7,776 bases of DNA from Burkholderia gladioli (GCA_009914575.1 WNEB01000062.1:1-7776); one strand, 5' to 3'; shown: positions 1 through 6,220, counted from the first letter of the stretch. Numbers and translations: made by a program. The notes: a model not told the origin generated them from the sequence alone.

Positions 1-86
1 TGCTTCGCGGTCGCGTCGAAATCGACGCCACTCACGAACCACGGATTGCTGATACCCAAAGCCGTCTCGAACAACTTGCTATGCAT
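1..86 (-). CDS. ISL3-family transposase, N-terminal 28 residues (partial)
   Basis: The minus-strand frame starts with ATG at 86-84 and reads MHSKLFETALGISNPWFVSG, continuing VDFDATAK to the window edge. The pattern LFETALGISNPWFV followed by VDFD is the usual opening of ISL3-family transposases, which carry an N-terminal zinc-finger region and a C-terminal DDE catalytic domain; neither is in view. An AGGGGAG ribosome-binding site sits just upstream of the ATG on the minus strand, supporting this start. Whether the rest is intact cannot be seen. If complete, this enzyme is the obvious candidate to mobilise the 265-bp elements, because their ends match the repeat of this IS. Confidence 0.8.
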   Translation of the reverse strand, partial: MHSKLFETALGISNPWFVSGVDFDATAK

Positions 87-123
87 GACTCCCCTTCGTT
101 TGCGTGCAAATCGGGCACTTTAG

Positions 124-148
124 CACCCACTCGAAACTCAAAAGAGCC
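124..148 (-). repeat. Terminal inverted repeat of the ISL3-family IS
   Basis: Read inward from 148 on the minus strand, the first 25 bases match the ends of the 265-bp elements at 21 of 25 positions (the end at 485-509 and 2037-2061) or 22 of 25 positions (the end at 245-269 and 2277-2301), counted by eye. All share the block GAGTGGGTG at the inner edge. This links the miniature elements to an ISL3-type transposase. Confidence 0.75.
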
Positions 149-150
149 AC

Positions 151-243
151 AACAACGAACATCGGCACAGCGGCATCCGTTACGTCACGCCGGCGCAGCG
201 ACATGCTGGCGAGGATGTCGCGATTCTGGCCGCACGGCATGAA
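151..243 (+). pseudogene. IS3-family transposase (OrfB) C-terminal fragment
   Basis: The plus-strand frame from 151 reads NNEHRHSGIRYVTPAQRHAG, continuing EDVAILAARHE. This is the pattern found near the C-terminus of IS3-family OrfB transposases (typically WYN-EHRHSGI-YVTPAQRH-G, followed by an ARHEVY-like stretch), just after the third acidic residue of the DDE integrase-like domain. Only 31 codons remain. The fragment is cut on the left by the ISL3-type IS at 148 and on the right by the 265-bp element at 245. It cannot be functional. It matters as a marker: the DNA left of the 265-bp element is foreign to the arabinose operon, so the araF 5' end is absent and not merely interrupted. Confidence 0.8.
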
Positions 244-244
244 G

Positions 245-509
245 GCCTCTCTTGAATTTCGAGTGGGTGGATTTTTCCGGGTCAAGGGCGAGCGAAGCCC
301 GGCGCAGCAAACCCTTGATGCGGAGAAATCTACGAGCACGCTTGAGGGCTCGGGCCAGGCAAAGCCTTGCGCCGCCTGGCCCCCGAGCCCGTCCGGCGGC
401 GAGGACTTCCCCGCCTTGGGGCGGGGCTAGGGGTGGGAAGATACCATTTTGCGACGTAGGTTTTCGTACCCCGGCGGCCCTTTTCACCCACTCAAATTTC
501 AAGAGAGCC
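245..509. mobile_element. 265-bp MITE-like element, copy 1
   Basis: This non-coding-type element has imperfect terminal inverted repeats of about 25 bp: the left end starts GCCTCTCTTGAATTTCGAGT and the right end, read inward on the minus strand, starts GGCTCTCTTGAAATTTGAGT. It is the same length as copy 2 (2037-2301), inverted relative to it, and differs at only four positions by eye (291, 309, 426 and 446), about 98.5% identity. Inside are strong hairpins: 346-360 with 374-390, 409-415 with 420-426, and TCAAGGG/CCCTTGA flanking 292-309. It carries no transposase. The flanking octamers are GCATGAAG (237-244) and AAAAGGGC (510-517). They do not match, unlike copy 2, so this copy probably sits at a recombination or deletion junction. 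Confidence 0.85.
346..390. repeat. Long internal hairpin of the MITE-like element
   Basis: The arm GGGCTCGGGCCAGGC (346-360) pairs with GCCTGGCCCCCGAGCCC (374-390) around a loop of 13 bases, with a short C-run bulge. The same structure is at 2156-2200 in copy 2. It would form in RNA or single-stranded DNA. Conservation between the copies only reflects their recent common origin, so it is not evidence of function. Confidence 0.7.
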
Positions 510-1342
510 AAAAGGGCTTCACGCTCGTGAAGATCGGCGCGCCGTCAGGCGAGAAGGTCATGAGCGCGATCGACAACCTCTCGGCGCAGCAGGCGCAGGG
601 CTTCATCATCTGCACGCCCGACGTCAAGCTCGGGCCGGGCATCGTCGCCAAGGCCAAGTCGCACAAGCTGAAGATGATGACGGTGGACGACCGCCTCGTC
701 GACGGCAGCGGCAAGCCGATCGAATCGGTGCCGCACATGGGCATTTCGGCCTACAACATCGGCAAGCAGGTCGGCGACGGCATCGCCGCCGAGATCAAGA
801 AGCGCGGCTGGAACATGGCCGAAACCGGCGCGATCGACATCACCTACGAACAGCTGCCGACGGCGCACGACCGCACCGGCGGCGCGACCGACGCGCTGGT
901 CGCGGCCGGCTTCCCGAAGGCGAACATCGTCGCGGCGCCGCAGGCCAAGACCGACACCGAGAACGCGTTCAACGCGGCCAACATCGCGCTGACCAAGAAC
1001 CCGAAGTTCAAGCACTGGGTGACGTACGGCCTCAACGACGAGGCGGTGCTCGGCGCCGTGCGCGCGGCGGAAGGGCGCGGCTTCAAGGCCGACAACATGA
1101 TCGGCATCGGCATCGGCGGTTCGGATTCGGCGCTCAGCGAATTCAAGAAGCCGCAGCCGACGGGCTTCTACGGCACCGTGATCATCAGCCCGAAGCGCCA
1201 CGGCGAGGAAACCGCCGAACTGATGTACGACTGGATCACGCAGAACAAGATGCCGCCGCTGTTGACGCTGACGACCGGCATGCTGGCGACGCGCGACAAC
1301 GTCGAGAAGGTGCGCACCGAGATGGGTCTCGCATCGAAGTAA
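510..1342 (+). pseudogene. araF: L-arabinose ABC transporter substrate-binding protein AraF, N-terminally truncated
   Basis: AraF is the periplasmic sugar-binding protein that delivers L-arabinose to AraGH. About 276 residues remain, from KGFTLVKIGAPSGEK to the C-terminus TEMGLASK. Family landmarks include GFIICTPDVKLG, MMTVDDRLVD, KRGWNM, AHDRTGGATDAL, HWVTYGLNDEAVLG and GIGIGGSDSALSEF. E. coli AraF is 329 residues, so about 55 residues are missing: the signal peptide, the first beta strand and the WFQTEW sugar-contact region. The frame runs open into the MITE-like element (copy 1) and the first possible start there is a TTG at 449, with no signal peptide or convincing ribosome-binding site. 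An exported, functional protein is therefore very unlikely. The native promoter is also gone. Identity as AraF, over another pentose-binding paralogue, rests on its neighbours and the E. coli-like sequence. Confidence 0.85.
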
Positions 1343-1401
1343 GCCGCGGTAATCGACGCAGGGACGCACTGGCCTGACCGGTGCGCCCGGCGAAGCAAGA
1401 A

Positions 1402-1428
1402 CGGGCCGCCGCGCGAGGCGGCGGCCCG
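1402..1428 (+). promoter_or_regulatory. Intergenic RNA stem-loop between araF and araG
   Basis: A perfect 11-bp stem, CGGGCCGCCGC (1402-1412) with GCGGCGGCCCG (1418-1428), encloses a 5-base loop. There is no T-run after it, so it is not a canonical intrinsic terminator. Binding-protein genes at the head of ABC operons are often followed by such a stem-loop, which protects the upstream mRNA and keeps the binding protein more abundant than the ATPase and permease. That role is inferred here from position only. It lies 60 bases after the araF stop and 21 bases before the araG start. Confidence 0.6.
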
Positions 1429-1440
1429 GCAACGACGAGT

Positions 1441-1445
1441 GGAGG
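1441..1445 (+). promoter_or_regulatory. Ribosome-binding site that fixes the araG GTG start
   Basis: GGAGG lies four bases before GTG at 1450. This choice gives the N-terminus [16 protein letters not shown], matching AraG proteins. The open frame extends upstream to a GTG at 1381, but that stretch spans the stem-loop and encodes no family sequence. Confidence 0.8.
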
Positions 1446-1449
1446 CCAA

Positions 1450-3237
1450 GTGGCTGCGGTTCTGCGTTTCGACAATATCGGCAAGGTCTTTCCCGGCGTG
1501 CGGGCGCTCGACGGCATCTCGTTCGACGTGCACGGCGGGCAGGTCCACGGCCTCATGGGCGAGAACGGCGCGGGCAAGTCGACGCTGCTGAAGATCCTCG
1601 GCGGCGAGTATCAGCCCGATTCCGGCAGCGTGCTCGTCGACGGCGAGCCCGTGAAGTTCACGATCGCGGCGGCGTCGATCGCGGCCGGCATCGCGGTGAT
1701 TCACCAGGAGCTGCAATACGTGCCCGATCTGACGGCGGCCGAGAACCTGATGCTCGACCGGCTGCCGAACGCGCTCGGTTTCGTGCGCAAGGGCGATGCG
1801 CGTCGCCATGTGCGCGAACGGCTGGAGGCGATGGGCGTCGATCTCGATCCGGGCGCCAAGCTGCGCCGGCTGTCGATCGCGCAGCGCCAGATGGTGGAGA
1901 TCTGCAAGGCGCTGATGCGCAACGCGCGCGTGATCGCGCTCGACGAACCGACCAGCTCGCTCTCGCACCGCGAGACCGAAGTGCTGTTCAAGCTGGTGGA
2001 CGACCTGCGCGCCGACGGTCGCGCACTGATCTATATGGCTCTCTTGAAATTTGAGTGGGTGAAAAGGGCCGCCGGGGTACGAAAACCTACGTCGCAAAAC
2101 GGTATCTTCCCACCCCTAGTCCCGCCCCAAGGCGGGGAAGTCCTCGCCGCCGGACGGGCTCGGGGGCCAGGCGGCGCAAGGCTTTGCCTGGCCCGAGCCC
2201 TCAAGCGTGCTCGTAGATTTCTCCGCATCAAGGGTTCGCTGCGCCGGGCTTCGCCCGCCCTTGACCCGGAAAAATCCACCCACTCGAAATTCAAGAGAGG
2301 CATCTATATCTCGCACCGGATGGACGAAATCTACCGGCTCTGCGACGCATGCGCGATCTTCCGCGACGGGCGGCGGATCGCCTCGCACCCGGTGCTGGCC
2401 GAGGTGACGCGCGATCAGATGGTCAGTCAGATGGTCGGTCGCGAAATCAACGACATCTATCACTACCGGCCGCGCGAACTCGGCGCGGTGCGGCTCGAAG
2501 CCGACAACGTGGCGGGCGATGCGCTGAAGGCGCCGGCCAGCTTCTCGGTGCGCGCCGGCGAGATCGTCGGCTTCTTCGGCCTGGTGGGCGCGGGCCGCAG
2601 AGAGCTGATGCGCGTGATCTACGGCGCGGACCGCAAGCGCGGCGGCGCGTTGACGCTCGACGGCAAGCGCATCGAGATCCGCCGCACCGGCGACGCGATC
2701 CTTCACGGCATCGTGCTGTGCCCGGAAGACCGCAAGGAAGAGGGCATCGTCGCGATGGCGACGGTGGCCGAGAACATCAACATCAGCTGCCTCCGCCATT
2801 CGCTGCGCGCGGGGATATTCCTGAACGACCGCAAGGAAGCCGAAACGGTCGAGCGCTTCATAAATCTGCTGAAGATCAAGACGCCGAGCCGCCGCCAGAA
2901 GATCCGTTTCCTGTCGGGCGGCAATCAACAGAAGGCGATTCTGTCGCGCTGGCTGGCCGAGCCGGACCTGAAGGTCGTGATTCTCGACGAGCCGACGCGC
3001 GGCATCGACGTGGGCGCGAAGAACGAGATCTATCAGGTGATCTACGAGCTGGCCGAGCGCGGCTGCGCGATCGTGATGGTGTCGTCGGAGCTGCCCGAGG
3101 TGCTGGGCGTGTCCGACCGCGTCGTGGTGATGCGCGAAGGCCGGATCGCCGGCGAGCTGACGCGCGCCGACGCAAACGAACAGGCGGTGCTGAGTCTGGC
3201 GCTGCCGCAGCAGGGTCCGAGCGAGAAGGCCGCCTGA
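1450..3237 (+). CDS. araG: L-arabinose ABC transporter ATP-binding protein AraG, with an in-frame MITE insertion
   Basis: AraG is the two-domain ATPase that powers arabinose import through AraH. Residue numbers use the GTG at 1450. NBD1 has Walker [10 protein letters not shown] (37-45), Q-loop HQEL (Gln86), signature LSIAQ (141-145) and Walker [11 protein letters not shown] (Asp165-Glu166). NBD2 has the divergent GAGRREL usual for this subfamily (near 380), LSGGNQQ (488-494) and [11 protein letters not shown] (Asp513). The frame encodes 595 residues; removing the 91 inserted codons gives 504, the E. coli AraG length. The insert follows ALIY and precedes ISHRMDEI, so it separates Walker B from the switch histidine (289) of NBD1. 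The frame is open, so a full-length protein could be made, but NBD1 folding and ATPase function are probably impaired. It could reasonably be called a pseudogene. Confidence 0.85.
   Translation: MAAVLRFDNIGKVFPGVRALDGISFDVHGGQVHGLMGENGAGKSTLLKILGGEYQPDSGSVLVDGEPVKFTIAAASIAAGIAVIHQELQYVPDLTAAENLMLDRLPNALGFVRKGDARRHVRERLEAMGVDLDPGAKLRRLSIAQRQMVEICKALMRNARVIALDEPTSSLSHRETEVLFKLVDDLRADGRALIYMALLKFEWVKRAAGVRKPTSQNGIFPPLVPPQGGEVLAAGRARGPGGARLCLARALKRARRFLRIKGSLRRASPALDPEKSTHSKFKRGIYISHRMDEIYRLCDACAIFRDGRRIASHPVLAEVTRDQMVSQMVGREINDIYHYRPRELGAVRLEADNVAGDALKAPASFSVRAGEIVGFFGLVGAGRRELMRVIYGADRKRGGALTLDGKRIEIRRTGDAILHGIVLCPEDRKEEGIVAMATVAENINISCLRHSLRAGIFLNDRKEAETVERFINLLKIKTPSRRQKIRFLSGGNQQKAILSRWLAEPDLKVVILDEPTRGIDVGAKNEIYQVIYELAERGCAIVMVSSELPEVLGVSDRVVVMREGRIAGELTRADANEQAVLSLALPQQGPSEKAA
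2029..2036 (+). repeat. 8-bp target site duplication, left copy
   Basis: ATCTATAT here is repeated exactly at 2302-2309 on the other side of the 265-bp element. Eight base pairs is the usual duplication length for ISL3-family transposition. Deleting the element plus one copy restores the reading [12 protein letters not shown] of AraG. Confidence 0.95.
2037..2301. mobile_element. 265-bp MITE-like element, copy 2, inserted in araG
   Basis: This is the intact, precisely bounded copy of the element seen at 245-509, in the opposite orientation. It begins GGCTCTCTTGAAATTTGAGT and ends with the complement of GCCTCTCTTGAATTTCGAGT; about 22 of 25 terminal positions match between its two ends. It is flanked by perfect 8-bp repeats. 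Element plus duplication totals 273 bp, or 91 codons. In this phase there is no stop, so araG gains residues 196-286, rich in Arg, Ala, Gly and Pro. The opposite strand also has one fully open phase. With no transposase of its own, it must move in trans; the ISL3-type enzyme at the left edge is the likely source. Confidence 0.92.
2302..2309 (+). repeat. 8-bp target site duplication, right copy
   Basis: ATCTATAT is identical to 2029-2036. It encodes the second Ile-Tyr of the duplicated IY, leading straight into the native ISHRMDEI sequence of AraG. Confidence 0.95.
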
Positions 3238-3272
3238 CGGCATGCGCGAGCGGACGAACGAACATGGAGACC

Positions 3273-3292
3273 GCGCGGCGCATGCGCCGCGC
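3273..3292 (+). repeat. Perfect 20-bp palindrome in the araG-araH gap
   Basis: GCGCGGCG, CATG, CGCCGCGC reads the same on both strands and would fold into an 8-bp stem with a 4-base loop. It lies six bases before the araH ribosome-binding site (AGGGAG, 3299-3304). It could tune translation or mRNA stability between araG and araH, or simply be chance in GC-rich DNA. No T-run follows, so it is not a terminator. Confidence 0.55.
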
Positions 3293-3310
3293 ACCGCAGG
3301 GAGCGACACG

Positions 3311-4309
3311 ATGGAAGCCAGAGAAAATATCGCGCAGGCCGCCGCCAAGAAAGCGGCCGAGGCCTTGATTCCGCAGAGAAACGACAAGCAGAAGTGGTGG
3401 CAGCAGGTCACCGACTACAGCCTGATCGTGATCTTCGCGGTGATGTTCATCACCATGTCGGTGACGGTCGATCACTTCTTCTCGATCGACAACATGCTGG
3501 GCCTCGCGCTGTCGATCTCGCAGATCGGCATGGTGGCCTGCACCATGATGTTCTGTCTCGCCTCGCGCGATTTCGACCTGTCGATCGGGTCGACCGTCGC
3601 GTTCTCGGGCGTGCTCTGCGCGATGGTGCTGAACGCCACCGACAACACCTTCATCGCGATCGTCGCGGCGGTGGTGGCCGGCGCCGCGATCGGCTTCGTC
3701 AACGGCGCGGTGATCGCCTACCTGCGCATCAACGCGCTGATCACCACGCTGGCCACCATGGAAATCGTGCGCGGGCTCGGCTTCATCGTCTCGCATGGGC
3801 AGGCGGTGGGCGTGTCGTCGGATACCTTCATCGCGCTCGGCGGCCTGGCGATGTTCGGCGTGTCGCTGCCGATCTGGGTCACGCTGCTGTGCTTCATCGT
3901 GTTCGGCGTGATGCTGAACCAGACGGTGTATGGCCGCAACACGCTCGCGATCGGCGGCAATCCGGAGGCGTCGCGCCTCGCGGGCATCAACGTCGAGCGC
4001 ACGCGCGTCTGGATCTTCCTGATCCAGGGCGCCGTGACCGCGCTGGCCGGCGTGATCCTCGCCTCGCGCATCACCTCGGGCCAGCCGAACGCGGCCGAAG
4101 GCTTCGAACTGAACGTGATCTCGGCCTGCGTGCTCGGCGGGCGCGCCACGATCTCGGGCGTGGTGATCGGCGTGCTGATCATGGGCACGGTCGAGAACGT
4201 GATGAACCTGCTCAACATCGACGCGTTCTACCAGTACCTCGTGCGCGGCGCGATCCTGCTCGCCGCCGTGCTGCTCGACCAGTTGAAGAACCGCGGCACG
4301 CGCGACTGA
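3311..4309 (+). CDS. araH: L-arabinose ABC transporter permease AraH, with a short conserved loop missing
   Basis: AraH is the inner-membrane permease of the arabinose importer (BPD_transp_2 type, related to RbsC). The ATG at 3311, after AGGGAG, gives 332 residues starting MEARENIAQ; an upstream ATG at 3242 lacks such a site. The hydrophobic segments and signature blocks fit: MVACTMMFCLASRDFDLSIG, RINALITTLATMEIVRGLGF, TVYGRNTLAIGGNPEASRLA and ILASRITSGQPN. Near the C-terminus it reads SACVLGGRATISGVVIGVL. E. coli AraH has VSLKGG directly after CVLGG, and relatives keep a similar SL-x-GG motif. Six residues therefore seem missing at 4131-4140, probably lost between short repeats ending TGCTCGGCGG. 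The frame is intact, but the loss is in a conserved cytoplasmic-side loop and function is doubtful. Confidence 0.85.
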   Translation: MEARENIAQAAAKKAAEALIPQRNDKQKWWQQVTDYSLIVIFAVMFITMSVTVDHFFSIDNMLGLALSISQIGMVACTMMFCLASRDFDLSIGSTVAFSGVLCAMVLNATDNTFIAIVAAVVAGAAIGFVNGAVIAYLRINALITTLATMEIVRGLGFIVSHGQAVGVSSDTFIALGGLAMFGVSLPIWVTLLCFIVFGVMLNQTVYGRNTLAIGGNPEASRLAGINVERTRVWIFLIQGAVTALAGVILASRITSGQPNAAEGFELNVISACVLGGRATISGVVIGVLIMGTVENVMNLLNIDAFYQYLVRGAILLAAVLLDQLKNRGTRD

Positions 4310-4341
4310 CGCGCCATCCAGTATTCAAGGACCTCAGGACG

Positions 4342-5094
4342 ATGAGCACCATGCAGACCCAGCAGCCGATCGCCGCCGACGACCCGCGCGGCGCGCGCTT
4401 CCCGAGCCTGACCGATCGCGCCGTGCTGATCACGGGCGGCGCCACCGGCATCGGCGAGGCTTTCGTCGCGCACTTCGCCGCGCTGGTCGAACGCCTCGCG
4501 GACGCGCGTCACGCGCCGGCGTTCTTCGCGGCCGACCTGACCGACATCGATGCGCTGCGCCGCGCGATCGCCGAATTGCGCACGCACACGGGCGCGTTCG
4601 GCGTGCTGATCAACAACGCCGCGAACGACCGCCCCCACAGCATCGAGGAGGTCACGCCCGAATCGTTCGATGCGGCGATCGCCGTGAACCTGCGCCACCA
4701 GTTCTTCGCCGCGCAGGCCGTGATCGACGACATGAAATCGCTCGGCGGCGGCGCGATCGTCAACCTCGGCTCGATCAGCTGGATGCTGAAGAACGGCGGC
4801 TACCCGATCTACGCCACGTCGAAGGCCGCGATCCAGGGGCTCACGCGCACGCTGGCGCGCGATCTCGGCCCGTTCCGGATTCGCGTCAACGCGCTGGTGC
4901 CGGGCTGGGTGATGACCGACAAGCAGCGCGCGCTGTGGCTCGACGACGCCGGGCGCGCGGCGATCGAGGCCGGGCAGTGCATCGGCGACGAGCTGCTGCC
5001 CGACGATCTGGCGCGCGCCGCGCTGTTCCTGGCGGTCGACGACAGCCGCATGATGACCGCCCAGGACGTCGTCGTCGACGGCGGCTGGGCCTGA
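4342..5094 (+). CDS. SDR-family sugar dehydrogenase (probable L-arabinose or related aldose 1-dehydrogenase), with internal in-frame deletion
   Basis: This is a short-chain dehydrogenase of 250 residues from the ATG at 4342, preceded by an AGGA-like site. It has the glycine motif TGGATGIG (31-38), INNAAND, the catalytic Ser144 in LGSIS, Tyr157 and Lys161 in YATSK, and the C-terminal PGWVMTDKQ and DGGWA blocks. Its position between an arabinose importer and an aldose epimerase suggests oxidation of the imported sugar to the lactone; the substrate is inferred. The spacing from TGG to DLTD is about 38 residues, against roughly 50 in ordinary SDRs. HFAA runs directly into LVERLAD, so the segment with beta-2 and the acidic residue that selects NAD(P) (usually GARV-VDID-like) is absent. 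The likely cause is an in-frame deletion at about 4477-4484. The enzyme is probably inactive. Confidence 0.75.
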   Translation: MSTMQTQQPIAADDPRGARFPSLTDRAVLITGGATGIGEAFVAHFAALVERLADARHAPAFFAADLTDIDALRRAIAELRTHTGAFGVLINNAANDRPHSIEEVTPESFDAAIAVNLRHQFFAAQAVIDDMKSLGGGAIVNLGSISWMLKNGGYPIYATSKAAIQGLTRTLARDLGPFRIRVNALVPGWVMTDKQRALWLDDAGRAAIEAGQCIGDELLPDDLARAALFLAVDDSRMMTAQDVVVDGGWA

Positions 5095-5127
5095 CCCGGA
5101 TTCGCGTGCCGCCCGCGCGGCGCTGAC

Positions 5128-5133
5128 AGGAGA
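5128..5133 (+). promoter_or_regulatory. Ribosome-binding site for the epimerase gene, leading into the wrong frame
   Basis: AGGAGA is five bases before ATG at 5139, the best start signal after the SDR stop. The frame it opens (MTTSTTSSASSSPAGSS) is not the frame of the epimerase domain, which is out by one base. This supports a frameshift between 5139 and about 5264. Confidence 0.6.
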
Positions 5134-5138
5134 CGAGC

Positions 5139-6176
5139 ATGACGACATCGACCACGAGCAGTGCTTCTTCCTCGCCGGCTGGTTCGTCGGTCGCCGCGCC
5201 CGGCTCGCGGCCGCCGCGCAGCCGGTCAGCCCCGGCCCGCAGACGGCCAGCGTCGCGCGGGGCGTGCTGTCGGCCGCCGACGCGGCGGTCACGCTCGCCA
5301 CCGCCGAATTGCGGCTCGACGTCGTGCCGCACCTGGGCGGCGGCATCGCGCGCTTCGACTGGCGCGGCGACGGCGCGTCCACGCCGATCTTCCGCGGCTG
5401 CTATCACGTCGAGGTGGCCACCGATCCGAACGCGCTCGGCTGCTATCCGCTGCTGCCGTATTCGAACCGGATCGGCGGCGGGCGCTTCGAGTGCGACGGC
5501 CGTCGCGTCGAGGTGCCGCGCAACCGCGCGAGCGAACCGCTACCGATCCACGGCGACGGCTGGCTCGCGCGCTGGCGCATCGACGCGGCGTCGGCCACCG
5601 AGCTGCATCTGTCGCTCGACCGGCGCGGCGCCGCGCCGTACGCCTATCGCGCGACGCAATCGTTCGTGCTCGACGGCGCGTCGCTATCGATCGCGCTGTC
5701 GATCGAGAATGCCGGGCGCGAGCCGCTGCCGTTCGGGCTCGGCGTGCATCCGTTCATCGTGCGCGACGACACCACCGAGCTGGCCGCCTCGGCCGGCGCC
5801 CTGTGGCTGTCCGGCCCGGACTGGCTGCCGCGCCGGCATGTCGGCGTGCCGCCCGCCTGGCAGTTCGGCATCGCGTATCCGCTGCCGTCCACGCTCGTCA
5901 ATCACGCGTTCACCGGCTGGGGCGGGCGCGCGCCCGTGGCCTGGCCGTCGCGCGGGCTCAGCATGGCGATCGAATCGGACGCCGATTGCTACGTGCTCTA
6001 CACGCCGCCCGGCGAGCGCTTCTTCTGTTTCGAGCCGGTCGATCATCCGATCAACGCCGTGAACCTGCCCGGCGGCGCCGAAGCGCACGGCATGCATGAC
6101 GCGGCTCGCGCGGCGTTTCCGCTTCACGGTCGAGCGCGCCGACCCGCGCGCGGGCGCGAAAGCGGCCGGCCGCTGA
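5139..6176 (+). pseudogene. Aldose 1-epimerase, frameshifted at the 3' end and probably also at the 5' end
   Basis: Aldose 1-epimerases interconvert the alpha and beta anomers of sugars, supplying the form its dehydrogenase or kinase partner uses. The domain reads in one frame from about 5264 (possible GTG start) to 6094. It has LDVVPHLGGGIARFDWRG, PYSNRIGGGRF, PIHGDGW, GLGVHPF with the likely catalytic histidine, and FCFEPVDHPINAVN with the likely catalytic glutamate. At 6090-6097 GCAT is tandemly duplicated (GGCATGCATGAC). This shifts the frame, so translation continues in an unrelated frame to a stop at 6221-6223. Removing four bases restores a C-terminus [20 protein letters not shown] and then KAAGR, ending at TGA 6174-6176. 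At the 5' end, the strong ribosome-binding site and ATG (5139) are off by one base. The core is intact from the 5264 GTG, so weak residual activity is not excluded. Confidence 0.78.
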
Positions 6177-6220
6177 CGCGCGTTTCGGGCGATTGCGGCG
6201 GACGGTCGCGACGCAGCGGG

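Larger units (their letters stand above)
1..148 (-). mobile_element. ISL3-family insertion sequence, 5' end only
   Basis: This is the transposase-start end of an IS that continues off the left edge. The outer boundary is placed at 148, where the minus strand begins GGCTCTTTTGAGTTTCGAGT and continues GGGTG, a typical ISL3-type terminal repeat starting with GG. The transposase start lies about 62 bases inside. ISL3 elements usually make 8-bp target duplications; the bases just outside are ACAACAAC (149-156), but the other end is not in view, so this cannot be confirmed. The element abuts an IS3-family transposase remnant, so it appears to have inserted into an older IS. Its terminal repeat closely matches those of the two 265-bp miniature elements in this window. 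Confidence 0.8.

Noticed and set aside
1..245. ISL3-type IS, the 96-base spacer and MITE copy 1 as one composite transposon
   Set aside because: The similar ends could in principle allow it, but the spacer is an IS3-family transposase scrap with its own origin and no outer duplication can be tested in this window.
245..509. Element as a CRISPR, tRNA-like or self-splicing intron sequence
   Set aside because: Terminal inverted repeats and the 8-bp duplication at copy 2 show transposition. No tRNA-like cloverleaf or intron motifs are visible, and excision at RNA level has no support.
252..530. Open frame spanning MITE copy 1 as a possible small gene
   Set aside because: It is the stop-free phase of the element itself (the same phase is open in copy 2), with no ribosome-binding site and low-complexity Arg, Ala and Pro-rich content.
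449..1342. TTG at 449 as a genuine araF start
   Set aside because: The residues before KGFTLV are encoded by the MITE, with no signal peptide and no ribosome-binding site, so a periplasmic protein cannot result.
3242..3310. Upstream ATG at 3242 for AraH
   Set aside because: It would add 23 charged residues unlike AraH and has no AGGAG-like site. The ATG at 3311 has AGGGAG at proper spacing and gives a family-like length.
2116..3411. Long minus-strand open frame antisense to araG
   Set aside because: It is rich in His, Asp, Arg and Ala with no recognisable domain, lies opposite a clearly identified gene and crosses the MITE. This is typical of GC-rich third-position bias.
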